Origin: Bacillus haynesii
Lineage (GTDB): Bacteria > Bacillota > Bacilli > Bacillales > Bacillaceae
Direction of reading: 5' to 3'
Length of the DNA: 64,000 bases
Assembly: GCF_001969855.1 (NCBI RefSeq)
Contig: NZ_MRBL01000013.1
Span: 41,524 to 105,523 of the forward strand
A program made the position numbers and the translations under genes. Each line of letters opens with the position of its first letter. Position 1 is the stretch's first letter. The notes beneath the pieces were generated by a model. The model was given only the letters and a program-made list of their open reading frames with translations, had not been told where the DNA came from and did not search any database. This document shows positions 27,698 to 36,647 of this stretch, piece by piece.

Positions 27698-29161
27698 TTA
27701 TGAATTATATGATTTTTTTTGGCGTCTGTCATTCGAAGAACGCTTTTTATCATAAGATGAACGATTGTTCTTTCCTCTGTAGCCGCCGCCGTCTCTGCGT
27801 TTTGATGAACGGTGGTGGTGATTTTTGTTTCGCTTCGTTCTGAGCGGAGCCTCTTCCGTCAAACGGACAGGCGTGTTGTCCGGCTCTTTAGTCATCATTT
27901 TAATGGCAGCTGCAACAACTGTCACAGAATCATGGTCTTCCAATAATTCCGCTGCAGCCGTCATATAGAAGTTCAGGTTATTTTCCTCAATGATCGTCCG
28001 AAGGCGGTCAACCGTCACCTGCTGCTGTCCTTCAATGGCCTCATCGAGAGTCGGCGCTTTCATGCGGTCCATTTTGCGTTTTGTCGTCTGCTCGATGGCG
28101 CGCAGCATATCTTTTTCACGCGGTGTAATGAAGGTCATCGCCATTCCTGTTTTGCCCGCGCGTCCCGTTCTTCCGATGCGGTGAACATAGCTCTCAGGAT
28201 CTTGCGGCACATCGAAGTTGTAGACGTGCGTTACACCTGAAATATCAAGGCCGCGCGCTGCAACGTCTGTCGCAACGAGCACTTCAATTGCGCCTTGCTT
28301 AAATTTACGGAGTGCAACCATCCGCTTCGCCTGAGTTAAATCGCCGTGGATTCCTTCAGCTGTATAACCGCGCAGATTAAGCGCTTCTGTCAGCTCATCG
28401 ACGCGGCGTTTTGTCCGGCCGAAGACAATCGCAAGTTCCGGAGACTGGATGTCAAGCAGACGTGTCAGCGTATCAAACTTTTTGCGCTCATGAACTTCAA
28501 GGTAGAACTGCTGGATGTTTGATACTGTCATTTCTTTCGCTTTCACTTTGACGTGCTCCGGGTTGGTCATGAAACGTTCTGCAATCCGCTTAATCGGAGC
28601 AGGCATTGTTGCAGAAAACAGCAATGTCTGGTGCTCAGCAGGCACATTGGAAAGGATGGATTCGATATCTTCGATGAATCCCATGTTCAGCATTTCATCC
28701 GCTTCATCAAGTACAACGGTATTCACGTTTTGAAGACGCATTGTGCGGCGGTTGATATGGTCAAGCAGACGGCCAGGTGTTCCGACGATAATATGAGGGT
28801 TTTTCTTGAGCGCGCGAATCTGGCGTCCGATATCTTGTCCTCCGTAAATCGGCAGCACGCGAGCGCGTTTATCCTGTCCAATTTTATATAGCTCTTCAGA
28901 AACTTGAATGGCTAGTTCACGAGTAGGTGCGATAACAATGGCTTGAATGTTAGGAGACTCGGGGTTGATTTTCTCAACAAGGGGGATGCCAAATGCAGCC
29001 GTTTTTCCTGTTCCCGTTTGCGCTTGTCCGATCACATCTTTATTTGCAAGGCCGAGTGGAATCGTTTGTGCCTGAATCGGTGTTGCCTCTTCAAATCCCA
29101 TACGCTTGATCGCTTTTGTGAGATCAGAACTTAATTGAAAATCTTGAAACGTTATTGTCAA
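27698..29161 (-). CDS. cshA: DEAD-box RNA helicase CshA
   Basis: A 487-residue DEAD-box helicase of the RNA degradosome and cold adaptation. Motifs: Q motif (GFEEATPIQ), [31 protein letters not shown] and [11 protein letters not shown] basic C-terminal tail ([20 protein letters not shown]) binds RNA. The real start is probably the TTG at 29161 (MTITFQDF...), 10 bases after AAGGAG; the earlier TTG at 29170 is too close to the site. A ~110-nt leader follows a consensus promoter. Confidence 0.95.
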   Translation of the reverse strand: MTITFQDFQLSSDLTKAIKRMGFEEATPIQAQTIPLGLANKDVIGQAQTGTGKTAAFGIPLVEKINPESPNIQAIVIAPTRELAIQVSEELYKIGQDKRARVLPIYGGQDIGRQIRALKKNPHIIVGTPGRLLDHINRRTMRLQNVNTVVLDEADEMLNMGFIEDIESILSNVPAEHQTLLFSATMPAPIKRIAERFMTNPEHVKVKAKEMTVSNIQQFYLEVHERKKFDTLTRLLDIQSPELAIVFGRTKRRVDELTEALNLRGYTAEGIHGDLTQAKRMVALRKFKQGAIEVLVATDVAARGLDISGVTHVYNFDVPQDPESYVHRIGRTGRAGKTGMAMTFITPREKDMLRAIEQTTKRKMDRMKAPTLDEAIEGQQQVTVDRLRTIIEENNLNFYMTAAAELLEDHDSVTVVAAAIKMMTKEPDNTPVRLTEEAPLRTKRNKNHHHRSSKRRDGGGYRGKNNRSSYDKKRSSNDRRQKKSYNS

Positions 29162-29276
29162 TGTATTCAAACTCCTTCTGCTTACTGTTTCAGTAATCGT
29201 GTTTTATCAATAAAAACTGCCCTTTGTGCAAAGGACAGGTCCATACTTATGCAAAGCCCGAATTACTTTACATGTT

Positions 29277-29305
29277 ATATTACCATTCCGTTATACGTTT
29301 TTCAA
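29277..29305 (-). promoter_or_regulatory. SigA promoter of cshA
   Basis: Minus strand TTGAAA (29300-29305), 17-bp spacer, TAATAT (29277-29282), about 115 bases before the cshA start. Confidence 0.75.
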
Positions 29306-29358
29306 CAAGATGAGAATGAGCGGTGTGCTCTCTTGCCGGTTCGGCAGTCTCCTACGGA

Positions 29359-29404
29359 CCTCGGGCGAAGCCGTCCGGCATCGAAACATAAAGCCCGCCC
29401 GAGG
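29359..29404. other. GC-rich structured element upstream of the cshA promoter
   Basis: CCTCGGGCG and CGCCCGAGG (perfect 9-bp arms) enclose a 28-nt partly self-complementary centre. It lies in the ~350-base gap between the esterase and cshA genes and is much GC-richer than its flanks. On the plus strand a short TTTTA follows. Function unknown: an RNA, a terminator of antisense transcription or an attenuator are all possible. Confidence 0.45.
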
Positions 29405-29512
29405 GCGTCTTTTACACATTGTAACACAGGCTTGTGCGGCTTTCGACAGCATACGCTCATTTTTTCCCTGCCAGCATCCCAGATTATTTTTTGCAGATTG
29501 CCGTTCAATTAT

Positions 29513-30223
29513 TTATTTTTTTATGGATTCAATCGGCGTTTTTTTGAGAAACGCCTCAACGGTTTGAAATAGGATTGCGGAGTTTTCTTCAAGGCAGACA
29601 TGATGCTTGGATTCCGGCAAGAGGCACAGCTCTTTTTCTTCGGAAGGTATGGTTTCATACAAGTAATACGCGCTTGACAGCGGCACGATGGAATCACACT
29701 CCCCCTGAACAATGAGCACAGGGATCCGGAGGTTTTTCAAAGCAGGCTTTGTCATCTTGACGAGCTTGCGAAACTGAAATGCTGATGACACCGGGGTGCT
29801 TGTCAGCTTTTGTTTGTACCTTTTGTAAAGCAGATTATCCTCAAGCTTGCCTTGCAGAGAATCTTTGATCACATTCTTCAAATCCTGGATCAGCTGTCCC
29901 GGACTGATGTACTGGGCGGCCGCACTCAACAGGACAAGGCGGCTGACCGGATATTTTCCGGCTAAATAGGCGGCAATCATCCCGCCCATTGAAAATCCGA
30001 TTAAAAATACCGTATCACAGGTTTTCAGCAAGCGGACGAGCTCCACTTCAGCACAAGCGATCCATTCCTGAAAACAGACGCCTTTTAAAACCGGAATCTC
30101 TCCGTGCCCGGGCAGCGTGATCATTTCGACTTGCCAATCTGCCGTTTGTTTTAAATGAGAAGCCAGCGGTTCCAATTCATACGGTGCTCCGGTAAATCCG
30201 TGAATGCATAAACATCCTATCAT
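29513..30223 (-). CDS. Alpha/beta hydrolase (carboxylesterase family)
   Basis: A 236-residue cytoplasmic esterase-like protein related to Est30-type carboxylesterases. It starts with the oxyanion HGFTGAPYE loop; nucleophile Ser in GFSMGGM (about residue 92), Asp in QGECDSIVP and His in SKHHVCLEE. The second ATG (30223) is preferred because GGGTGA lies 6 bases before it. It lies between murF and cshA on the same strand. Natural substrate unknown. Confidence 0.87.
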   Translation of the reverse strand: MIGCLCIHGFTGAPYELEPLASHLKQTADWQVEMITLPGHGEIPVLKGVCFQEWIACAEVELVRLLKTCDTVFLIGFSMGGMIAAYLAGKYPVSRLVLLSAAAQYISPGQLIQDLKNVIKDSLQGKLEDNLLYKRYKQKLTSTPVSSAFQFRKLVKMTKPALKNLRIPVLIVQGECDSIVPLSSAYYLYETIPSEEKELCLLPESKHHVCLEENSAILFQTVEAFLKKTPIESIKK

Positions 30224-30289
30224 GACCATTCACCCGTTTTCTTTTACTGATGATCACATAAAACAACGACTTTATGATTCAATGTTCCC

Positions 30290-31660
30290 TTACAAATCTT
30301 TTATAACATCCTCAAGGCGCATGCCTCTGGACGCTTTGATGAGGATCAAATCCCCTGTATTCGCTTTGTCTTTCAATATCTTTTTCAAACTGTCTTTGTC
30401 TTCCGGGTTGAATTGAAGGACGCGGTGTTCCGGGAAATGTTTAAGCGCCCCTTTTGCAATATATGCACCTAGTTCTCCGTACGTAAATAAAAAGTCGATC
30501 GAGTCCGGGTTGACTGCCTGCCCGATGTCTTCATGAAACACTTTTTCTCCTTCGCCGAGCTCCAGCATGTCGCCGAGAACGAGAATTTTCTTACCGTATC
30601 CCTTCATCTGTTCGACAAGCTCGATCGCCGCTTTCATTGATGTCGGACTTGCATTATAGGCGTCATTAATGATCGCAACGCCGTCCGGCGTCTTCACAAG
30701 CTCAAGCCGCATTCCGGTCACTTTCAGTTTAGTCAGCCCTTCTGCAATGTGAGCCCGGCTGACATTCAGAAGATCTCCGGCCGCAATCGCAGCTAAAGCG
30801 TTTTTCACATTATGCTTGCCGAGCACCGGGATGAAGAACCGGTTTTCGATACCTCTGACGAGGAATGCTGTGCCCTCTTCCGTCTGTGTCATATCCTCAA
30901 GCTGATAATCGAAAGCCGGATCCTCTCCAAACGTTTTTGTATCGTAAGGCGGGTGCTTCAGCCTTTCGGTGAGCAGCGGTTCATCTCCGACATAAATGAG
31001 TGTGCCTTCTTTTGAAAGCCCATTGACAATTTCGAGCTTTGCCTCTGCAATTCCTTCTCTTGATCCGAGTTCAAGGAGGTGTGATTCACCGATGTTTGTA
31101 ATGACAGCGATATCAGGGTGCGCCAGACGAGTAAGAAAATCGATTTCTCCTTTGGCACTCATCCCCATCTCCAAAATGGCGATTTCTGTGTCTTCGGGCA
31201 TCGCCAGAATCGTCAGGGGAAGGCCGATGTGGTTATTGTAGTTTCCTTCTGTCTTATGCACTTTATACTCAGTCCCCAAGACAGCATGAATCATGTCTTT
31301 TGTCGTCGTTTTCCCGTTTGAACCGGTCACTCCGACGACTTTTACGTCCAGCTGATGCCTGTATGCTTTCGCAAGCTTCTGCAGCGCTTCCAGCGTATCG
31401 TCAACTAAAATGACCGGCTTCCCTTCCGGAGGATTCGGTTCGCTCCGGTTCCATAGCACGGCCGCGATGCCTTCCTGAAAAGCCTGCTCTGCAAAAACGT
31501 GTCCGTTGAACCGCTCGCCTGCAAGCGGAATAAACAGTTGGTCTTTCGCCAGTTTTCTCGAATCGGTTGAGACGCCCTTGACAAGACGCTCTTCAAAAGC
31601 TTCATTCGTCAAAACGCCTCCCGACATTTCAGCAATTTCTTTTACCGTTCTAGTTATCAT
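30290..31660 (-). CDS. murF: UDP-MurNAc-tripeptide--D-Ala-D-Ala ligase MurF
   Basis: A 456-residue Mur ligase that adds D-Ala-D-Ala to the peptidoglycan precursor. The ATP loop GVTGSNGKTTTKDM (~110-123), EMGMSAKGEI and the C-terminal NDAYNASPTSM motif are conserved. Together with the adjacent ddl (upstream) it forms the D-Ala-D-Ala branch of cell wall synthesis. About 140 bases containing a hairpin separate it from ddl. Confidence 0.96.
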   Translation of the reverse strand: MITRTVKEIAEMSGGVLTNEAFEERLVKGVSTDSRKLAKDQLFIPLAGERFNGHVFAEQAFQEGIAAVLWNRSEPNPPEGKPVILVDDTLEALQKLAKAYRHQLDVKVVGVTGSNGKTTTKDMIHAVLGTEYKVHKTEGNYNNHIGLPLTILAMPEDTEIAILEMGMSAKGEIDFLTRLAHPDIAVITNIGESHLLELGSREGIAEAKLEIVNGLSKEGTLIYVGDEPLLTERLKHPPYDTKTFGEDPAFDYQLEDMTQTEEGTAFLVRGIENRFFIPVLGKHNVKNALAAIAAGDLLNVSRAHIAEGLTKLKVTGMRLELVKTPDGVAIINDAYNASPTSMKAAIELVEQMKGYGKKILVLGDMLELGEGEKVFHEDIGQAVNPDSIDFLFTYGELGAYIAKGALKHFPEHRVLQFNPEDKDSLKKILKDKANTGDLILIKASRGMRLEDVIKDL

Positions 31661-31798
31661 GTATGTCCCTCTCTTTCTCCAGCAAGGAAAAGAGACACTA
31701 CCACAAATAAGGATAGTGTCTGCAGCTGTATCTAAGGGCGAACCGCCTGCCGCGCCTTTCTCTATGAAAGCTCCCCGGATTCGGCCCGCTCCGTCCCG

Positions 31799-32884
31799 TT
31801 AAAATGTATGTTTGATCTGCTGTTTTTCTTCGTGGCGCTCGATTGCCAAAGCGACAAGCTTTTCAATCAGTTCAGCATACTCAACCCCTGATTGCTTCCA
31901 GAGAAGCGGAAACATGCTGAACGGGGTGAATCCCGGCATCGTATTGACTTCATTGATCAGGACCCTGCCTTCATTTGTAAGGAAAAAGTCCGCTCTCACA
32001 AGGCCTGAGCCGTCAATTGCCTGAAACGCTTTGACCGCCATGATGCGCATTGTTTCGTATTCATCTTCTGTCAGGGAAGCCGGAATAATCAAATCGGTAT
32101 CGCCGTCTTCGTATTTTGCTTTATAATCATAAAAATCTTTCTTCGGAGCGATTTCCCCTGCGACTGAGCAGACAGGTTCATCATTCCCAAGAACGCCGAG
32201 TTCTATTTCCCGTCCGATGACGCCTTCTTCAACGACAATTTTCCGGTCATATTGGAATGCAAGTTCAAAGGCTTGGTCAAGCTCTTCACGGTTTCTGCAT
32301 TTGCTGATCCCGACGCTTGATCCAAGGTTAGCCGGTTTTACGAAGCATGGATAACCAAGTTTCGCTTCCACTTGATCATAGCTTTCTTCTTTAGACTGAC
32401 TCCAGGTTTTTTTCACGAATGAAACGTATTTCGCCTGGTCAAGACCTGCCTGTGCAAACAGATGCTTCATGACAACTTTATCCATGCCCGCAGAGGAAGC
32501 CAAGACTCCGTTGCCCACATACGGCACATTCAGCAGTTCAAGCATGCCTTGAATAGTGCCGTCTTCTCCATTCGGTCCGTGCAAAAGCGGGAAAACAACA
32601 TCGATCGAGTCTTCTTTTACATCAGCTTCGCCTGGAAACATATCGCGGTTCAACACAGCCGGAGAAAATGTCTGGCCCGTCTGTTCAAATTGTAGCATTT
32701 TCACATTTGAAACGGGTTCTGTCAGTTGCGGCCCTCTCACCCACTCGCCTTTTTCTGTTATATAAATCGGGTGTATATCAAATTTTTCAGTATCTAATGC
32801 TTTCGTGACGGCCAGCGCGGTTTGCAGAGAAACGTTATGCTCCGCTGATTTTCCGCCGTATACCAATCCTAATCTTGTCTTCAA
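31799..32884 (-). CDS. ddl: D-alanine--D-alanine ligase
   Basis: A 361-residue ATP-grasp ligase. [17 protein letters not shown] is the N-terminal signature, [13 protein letters not shown] is the substrate/serine loop, [13 protein letters not shown] the ATP lid region and [12 protein letters not shown] the metal-binding end. Residue size at the selectivity loop suggests D-Ala-D-Ala rather than D-Lac, but this is inference. It is upstream of murF on the same strand. Confidence 0.95.
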   Translation of the reverse strand: MKTRLGLVYGGKSAEHNVSLQTALAVTKALDTEKFDIHPIYITEKGEWVRGPQLTEPVSNVKMLQFEQTGQTFSPAVLNRDMFPGEADVKEDSIDVVFPLLHGPNGEDGTIQGMLELLNVPYVGNGVLASSAGMDKVVMKHLFAQAGLDQAKYVSFVKKTWSQSKEESYDQVEAKLGYPCFVKPANLGSSVGISKCRNREELDQAFELAFQYDRKIVVEEGVIGREIELGVLGNDEPVCSVAGEIAPKKDFYDYKAKYEDGDTDLIIPASLTEDEYETMRIMAVKAFQAIDGSGLVRADFFLTNEGRVLINEVNTMPGFTPFSMFPLLWKQSGVEYAELIEKLVALAIERHEEKQQIKHTF

Positions 32885-33044
32885 TTCGTACTCCCCCCAC
32901 TGGATTCATCTTTACTATCTTATCACTTTCCCGGGAAAATGATCTAATTATTTTAATACGGTCTAAAAACAGCATATAAAAAGCATTTGTATGTAAATCC
33001 TTTTCATTTTATATTAAAATGGCATTGAAAAGGAGAGGTTGCAA

Positions 33045-33365
33045 TTGAAAAAAATCACAACAGAAGCGCAATTTAATGAACTGATCCAATCCGATAAAGA
33101 AATCATCGTCAAATTTTACGCTGACTGGTGCCCGGACTGCACACGCATGAACATGTTCATCGGAGATATTCTTGAGGCTTATCAGGAAAATGACTGGTAT
33201 GAGCTGAATAAAGACGATCTTCCTGAGCTTGCCGACAAGTATCAGGTCATGGGCATTCCAAGCCTGTTGATTTTCAAAAACGGCGAAAAAACGGGTCACC
33301 TTCACAGCGCAAATGCCAAAACGCCTGAAGAAGTGAATGAATTCCTGGCTGAACATATTAGCTAA
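33045..33365 (+). CDS. ydbP: Thioredoxin-like protein YdbP
   Basis: A 106-residue thioredoxin-fold protein with the active site FYADWCPDCTRMN (Cys-Pro-Asp-Cys, not the classical CGPC) and the cis-Pro in MGIPSLLIFKNG. The start is taken as the TTG at 33045, six bases after AAGGAGAGG; an earlier TTG at 33039 abuts the site. It is divergent from ddl, as in B. subtilis. The redox partner is unknown. Confidence 0.92.
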   Translation: MKKITTEAQFNELIQSDKEIIVKFYADWCPDCTRMNMFIGDILEAYQENDWYELNKDDLPELADKYQVMGIPSLLIFKNGEKTGHLHSANAKTPEEVNEFLAEHIS

Positions 33366-33400
33366 TTCGTTTAAAGTCCAGATTTTTTGTCTGAACCGCA

Positions 33401-33428
33401 GGACATGGGAGCACCCCATGTCCTTTTT
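33401..33428 (+). terminator. Terminator of ydbP
   Basis: GGACATGGG (33401-33409) and CCCATGTCC (33415-33423) across 5 nt, then TTTTT. Confidence 0.88.
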
Positions 33429-33541
33429 ATACAAGACGAGACAACAGCAATATTTGTTTCATAAAAGAATGAGCTTTCATTAAAAATTCGACACGAGTAT
33501 TTCCCGGGAAACGCAAAATGTCGAAATTTCGTAAAAAGTTC

Positions 33542-33570
33542 TTGATTCGTTTTTTATATTCAGGTAGAAT
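33542..33570 (+). promoter_or_regulatory. Consensus-like SigA promoter with a short downstream unit
   Basis: TTGATT (33542-33547), 17-bp spacer, TAGAAT (33565-33570). No open reading frame of note follows before a terminator about 40 bases past the predicted start of transcription. Confidence 0.6.
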
Positions 33571-33576
33571 GTTTTT

Positions 33577-33635
33577 TGTTCCTATTTTGCAATTATTTTT
33601 TCTAGTTGTGAAGCCCTTGTCGGCTTCTTTTTTTT
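33577..33635 (+). ncRNA. Candidate ~58-nt small RNA
   Basis: The predicted transcript runs from the promoter above to a hairpin GAAGCC/GGCTTC (33610-33627) followed by eight T residues. The sequence before the hairpin is U-rich and unstructured, as in small trans-acting RNAs. It lies in a 316-base gap between the ydbP terminator and the Fur-controlled fbpAB promoter, so a terminated leader of fbpA is an alternative. It is not the Fur-regulated FsrA RNA as far as I can tell. Confidence 0.4.
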
Positions 33636-33700
33636 ATATATCATTCTGGATAATAATTCATATTTTTCAATTTTGTTCAATATCCTTTTAAGGATGTCTC

Positions 33701-33730
33701 TTTACATCCGGTGATACTGTTTAGTATAAT
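33701..33730 (+). promoter_or_regulatory. Promoter of fbpAB
   Basis: TTTACA (33701-33706), 18-bp spacer, TATAAT (33725-33730). The Fur box begins 10 bases downstream. Confidence 0.7.
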
Positions 33731-33739
33731 ACACATAAT

Positions 33740-33754
33740 TGATAATGATTATCA
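33740..33754. promoter_or_regulatory. Fur box
   Basis: TGATAATGATTATCA is a perfect 7-1-7 Fur operator, placed over the predicted transcription start of fbpAB. Confidence 0.92.
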
Positions 33755-33783
33755 ATATCACTAATGGTTGACGAGGTGATCAC

Positions 33784-33942
33784 ATGGCCCCTCAATTAAA
33801 GAAAGCGGTGGAAATGAGAAAAAAACAACTCATTCAGCGGCTTATCCAGCTTGGCATATATAAAAAAGAAGAGCGCCACCTTTACGAATTATCTTTAAGC
33901 GAACTTGAAAGCGAATACCAATCCATCAAGAAAGGCGGATGA
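33784..33942 (+). CDS. fbpA: Fur-regulated basic protein FbpA
   Basis: A 52-residue basic protein (KKAVEMRKKQLIQRLIQLG, then YELSLSELESEY) of the FbpA family. In B. subtilis the Fbp proteins act with the small RNA FsrA in the iron-sparing response, reducing synthesis of iron-rich proteins. The gene has an ACGAGGTG ribosome site and a perfect Fur box. The stop is followed by fbpB after two bases. Confidence 0.82.
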   Translation: MAPQLKKAVEMRKKQLIQRLIQLGIYKKEERHLYELSLSELESEYQSIKKGG

Positions 33943-33944
33943 TC

Positions 33945-34100
33945 ATGTCAAAACGGAAGATTAAAACCTTTCATCAGCTTGTCGAAGAATATAAAAAAGA
34001 AATCGCCAAGAACCCGAAAGAAATGGAAGTCATTTATGACAAGATCGACCGCAGACACGAGAACCGCCTTTTGGCCATTTCAAAAGCAAAACAAACATAA
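33945..34100 (+). CDS. fbpB: Fur-regulated basic protein FbpB
   Basis: A 51-residue Lys/Arg-rich protein (KTFHQLVEEYKKEIAKNP, IYDKIDRRHENRL) of the FbpB family, corresponding to B. subtilis ydbN. It is thought to help FsrA act on its mRNA targets. It is coupled to fbpA, with GGCGG as the likely ribosome site within the end of fbpA. A terminator follows at once. The B. subtilis cation-efflux gene ydbO that sits near this point is missing. Confidence 0.82.
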   Translation: MSKRKIKTFHQLVEEYKKEIAKNPKEMEVIYDKIDRRHENRLLAISKAKQT

Positions 34101-34137
34101 AAAAGAAGCCGCTCATTTTGAACGGCTTCTTTTTTAT
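34098..34137. terminator. Terminator between fbpB and ydbM
   Basis: AAGAAGCCG and CGGCTTCTT across an 11-nt loop, with T tracts on both sides; it serves both convergent genes. Confidence 0.85.
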
Positions 34138-34147
34138 TTCGCTGAAA

Positions 34148-35296
34148 CTATTCGCTGAATGCAATTCCTGCAAGTTTGCTGATTGTTGCATCATCCATCG
34201 GCGGGTTGTGGAGGCCCGCCCGGACATCGCGATAGAATCTTTGGAGCGGGTTCGTTCTCGCCAGGCTCTTCGCTCCGACGACTCTCATCGCCCTGTCTAC
34301 GACAGCAATGGCCGTATTCGTTACCGTGTGCTTAACCGCTCCGAGCTCACCTGTCAAATGGGCGCGGCGTTCCGGGTCATCATAAAGCTCTGCGACATGA
34401 TACATAAAGTGGCGGGCTTTCATGAGTTCCAGATCGATTTCGCCGATATGGCGCTGAACGGCAGGCACTTCTTTGATCGGACCTTTCAAGCTGTTCGGCT
34501 GATAGTCTTTTGCAAATTGGACGGCATAATCTCTCGCCGCTTGTGCGATCCCTAAATATACAGCCGGTATATGAAGCAGCCAGCCGTTTATTTTATCCGT
34601 TCTTTTACCTGCTAACAGTTCAACAAGCATGGATTCGTCGAGACGGACATCGGTCAGCACCAAATCGTGGCTTCCCGTGCCCCTCATCGCCGCCATATCC
34701 CACGTTTCCTCTATTGCCAAGCCTTCCGCATCTTTATGGATCAAGAAAACGCCGATCGTTTGCTTCTCTTCAATCCAAGCGGTGACAAGAAAGTAGTCGA
34801 GAACCGGAGACATCGTTGTGAATGTTTTACGACCGTTTACAATCCAGCCGCCGTTCTTTTTGACTGCATGGGTTCCGGGGCGTCCTCCTCTTGTCGGACT
34901 GCCCGTCTGTGCTTCACTTGCAGCTCTGTTGATCAGCGCGCCCTTTAATGCTTCATGTGAAATCGATGAAAACACATGCCGGTCCCAGCTGTTTCCTTCT
35001 GCCAGTTCTCCCATCACGCTTAAATGCCAGCCGATGCTGAGAGCCGTCGGTCCGTCTCCTTTGGCAAGCCGTTCCTGAAATAAAAGCATATCGTAGAGCG
35101 AAATGCCCTCTCCCCCGTAATCTTTTCCGACCGTCAGCGCCGTGTAGCCTGAATCCCGCAGCTTTTGAATATGTTCTGCGGGAAATTGGGCATGTTCGTC
35201 ATAGTACGCTGCTGTTTTCTCAAATTCATCCGCCAGTTTTCCGATTTTACTGAGCCATTCCTGCTGCCTTTCCGTTTTCACAAATATTGAACACAC
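34148..35296 (-). CDS. ydbM: Acyl-CoA dehydrogenase family protein YdbM
   Basis: A 382-residue flavoprotein of the acyl-CoA dehydrogenase family. The N-terminal helical domain has YGGEGISLYDMLLFQERLAKG, the middle beta domain TGSPTRGGRPG and WIVNGRKTFTTMSP, and the C-terminal helical domain HTVTNTAIAVVDRAMRVVGA. The catalytic Glu cannot be placed with confidence; the family also includes desulfurisation-type monooxygenases (DszC/SfnC), which this resembles in its C-terminus (RFYRDVRAGLHNPPMDD). GTG start, 8 bases after AGGAGG. Confidence 0.87.
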   Translation of the reverse strand: MCSIFVKTERQQEWLSKIGKLADEFEKTAAYYDEHAQFPAEHIQKLRDSGYTALTVGKDYGGEGISLYDMLLFQERLAKGDGPTALSIGWHLSVMGELAEGNSWDRHVFSSISHEALKGALINRAASEAQTGSPTRGGRPGTHAVKKNGGWIVNGRKTFTTMSPVLDYFLVTAWIEEKQTIGVFLIHKDAEGLAIEETWDMAAMRGTGSHDLVLTDVRLDESMLVELLAGKRTDKINGWLLHIPAVYLGIAQAARDYAVQFAKDYQPNSLKGPIKEVPAVQRHIGEIDLELMKARHFMYHVAELYDDPERRAHLTGELGAVKHTVTNTAIAVVDRAMRVVGAKSLARTNPLQRFYRDVRAGLHNPPMDDATISKLAGIAFSE

Positions 35297-35386
35297 ACCG
35301 GCATCCTCCTGACCAAATTCCGATAGATTTAATAAGTATTATAGTTCGTTCACGGCTCGTTGTGCAAATGATAGCCTTGGCAAAAC

Positions 35387-35419
35387 AAAAAAGCGCACCT
35401 TCAGCGAGGTGCGCTTTTG
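35387..35419 (-). terminator. Terminator after ydbL
   Basis: AAAAGCGCACCT (35389-35400) and AGGTGCGCTTTT (35407-35418) across 6 nt, with a T tract on the minus strand. Confidence 0.88.
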
Positions 35420-35420
35420 A

Positions 35421-35759
35421 CTAAACGGCTTGACCGCCGCGGCCGTCAACCTTCATACCGAGATAAATCAGCATGTAGGTTAAGTAGCCCATCGTGATCG
35501 TGAGGCCGCCGAAGAAGAAATCGGAAAAAAGCGGTTCTTCATATGCGGCGATTCCGGCCAGCACGACCCAGCTTCCATAAAGATACGCCATAAAGAAGCG
35601 GACGCCGTTTTTCAATTTATATAACAGAAACAAACCTGCAAGCGAAAATAGTCCGAGCGCAAGTCTAAAATAGATGAGATGATCGAAGTTAAAGGCAAAA
35701 GAAACAAATGAAAATGACAACAGCAATACAATCGGCAATGCCGTAATAAATTTTTTCAT
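35421..35759 (-). CDS. ydbL: Small membrane protein YdbL
   Basis: A 112-residue protein with four predicted membrane helices (about residues 5-25, 28-48, 55-75 and 82-104). No catalytic motif is visible and its function is unknown. The frame is open to 35777, but that ATG abuts its ribosome site; the ATG at 35759 gives the B. subtilis-like N-terminus MKKFITALPIVLLL. Monocistronic, between ydbM and the ydbJK exporter genes. Confidence 0.82.
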   Translation of the reverse strand: MKKFITALPIVLLLSFSFVSFAFNFDHLIYFRLALGLFSLAGLFLLYKLKNGVRFFMAYLYGSWVVLAGIAAYEEPLFSDFFFGGLTITMGYLTYMLIYLGMKVDGRGGQAV

Positions 35760-35879
35760 AGATGTCTCATCCCCCATTCCCTTATCCTAAAATTATAATT
35801 GAGAATAGGAGATCCACACGGTAATTACGACATTTTTCACAAAAATGTCATTCCTTTTGTCACACTTTAGACAAACGAT

Positions 35880-36647
35880 CTAGACTTTCATATCGCGTTT
35901 ACAAAAGCTCCACCACGCCGCTCCGAGAAAAAACGCGAGATGGACAAAGACGATGAAGAGCGAGAACAAAGGCGTCATCCCGGCGAAAAGCGGCTTGGCT
36001 TCTCCGGCATATTGCGTTAAATCGGTATTGGCGAACAATAAAAATTTACCGAGCGGTTTTTCCAAATACGCCATCATCGTCACAAGCATTTTGGCGCCGT
36101 ACAGCACGACAATCGACACCATGATGCTGAGCGCGCTGCTTTTGAACAATGCCGAGCATAAAAACGCAAATGTAACCATCATCCATACTTCAAACCACTG
36201 CGTCCCGATTATTTTCACCGTATTGATAAAGAGCGGCTGCGCTTTTTCGTCAAGCTTCACGCCGAAAAAGAGCAGACCGAATAATAAGGAAAATCCGTAG
36301 TAAATGATGAAAAGCCAAATGCTTGCGAGCACGCTCGTCACGTATTTGGAAACGAGAATTTTTTCTCTTCTGACAGGGCGGATCAGCAAAAATTTGATCG
36401 TCTTTTTGTCATATTCAAAGGATATAATTGAAGCCGCCACCACAATTGAAAGGCCCTGCAAGAGGATATTCAGGTTTGGGGCGAATGAAAAATAGCCGAT
36501 AAAATGATCATCTGCCCCGGCGCCCATCAGGATTCTTTTGGTGATGAGGGCGAGGAGAAATTGAAAGACCACGATCAGCGCCAGCGATACAAATGTTACT
36601 TTGCGCTTCAGCAATTTAACATGCTCGTTTTGAATCAGTCTAAACAT
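35880..36647 (-). CDS. ydbK: ABC transporter permease YdbK
   Basis: A 255-residue ABC-2-type permease with six predicted membrane helices; the first follows FRLIQNEHVKLLKRK, typical of Bacillus ABC-2 exporters. The ATG at 36647 has a GAGAGG site and overlaps the ydbJ stop by 8 bases. With YdbJ it forms an exporter; the substrate is unknown. Confidence 0.88.
   Translation of the reverse strand: MFRLIQNEHVKLLKRKVTFVSLALIVVFQFLLALITKRILMGAGADDHFIGYFSFAPNLNILLQGLSIVVAASIISFEYDKKTIKFLLIRPVRREKILVSKYVTSVLASIWLFIIYYGFSLLFGLLFFGVKLDEKAQPLFINTVKIIGTQWFEVWMMVTFAFLCSALFKSSALSIMVSIVVLYGAKMLVTMMAYLEKPLGKFLLFANTDLTQYAGEAKPLFAGMTPLFSLFIVFVHLAFFLGAAWWSFCKRDMKV

Noticed and set aside
33009-33434. 141-codon frame opposite ydbP
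   Set aside because: Shadow of the thioredoxin-like gene and its terminator.
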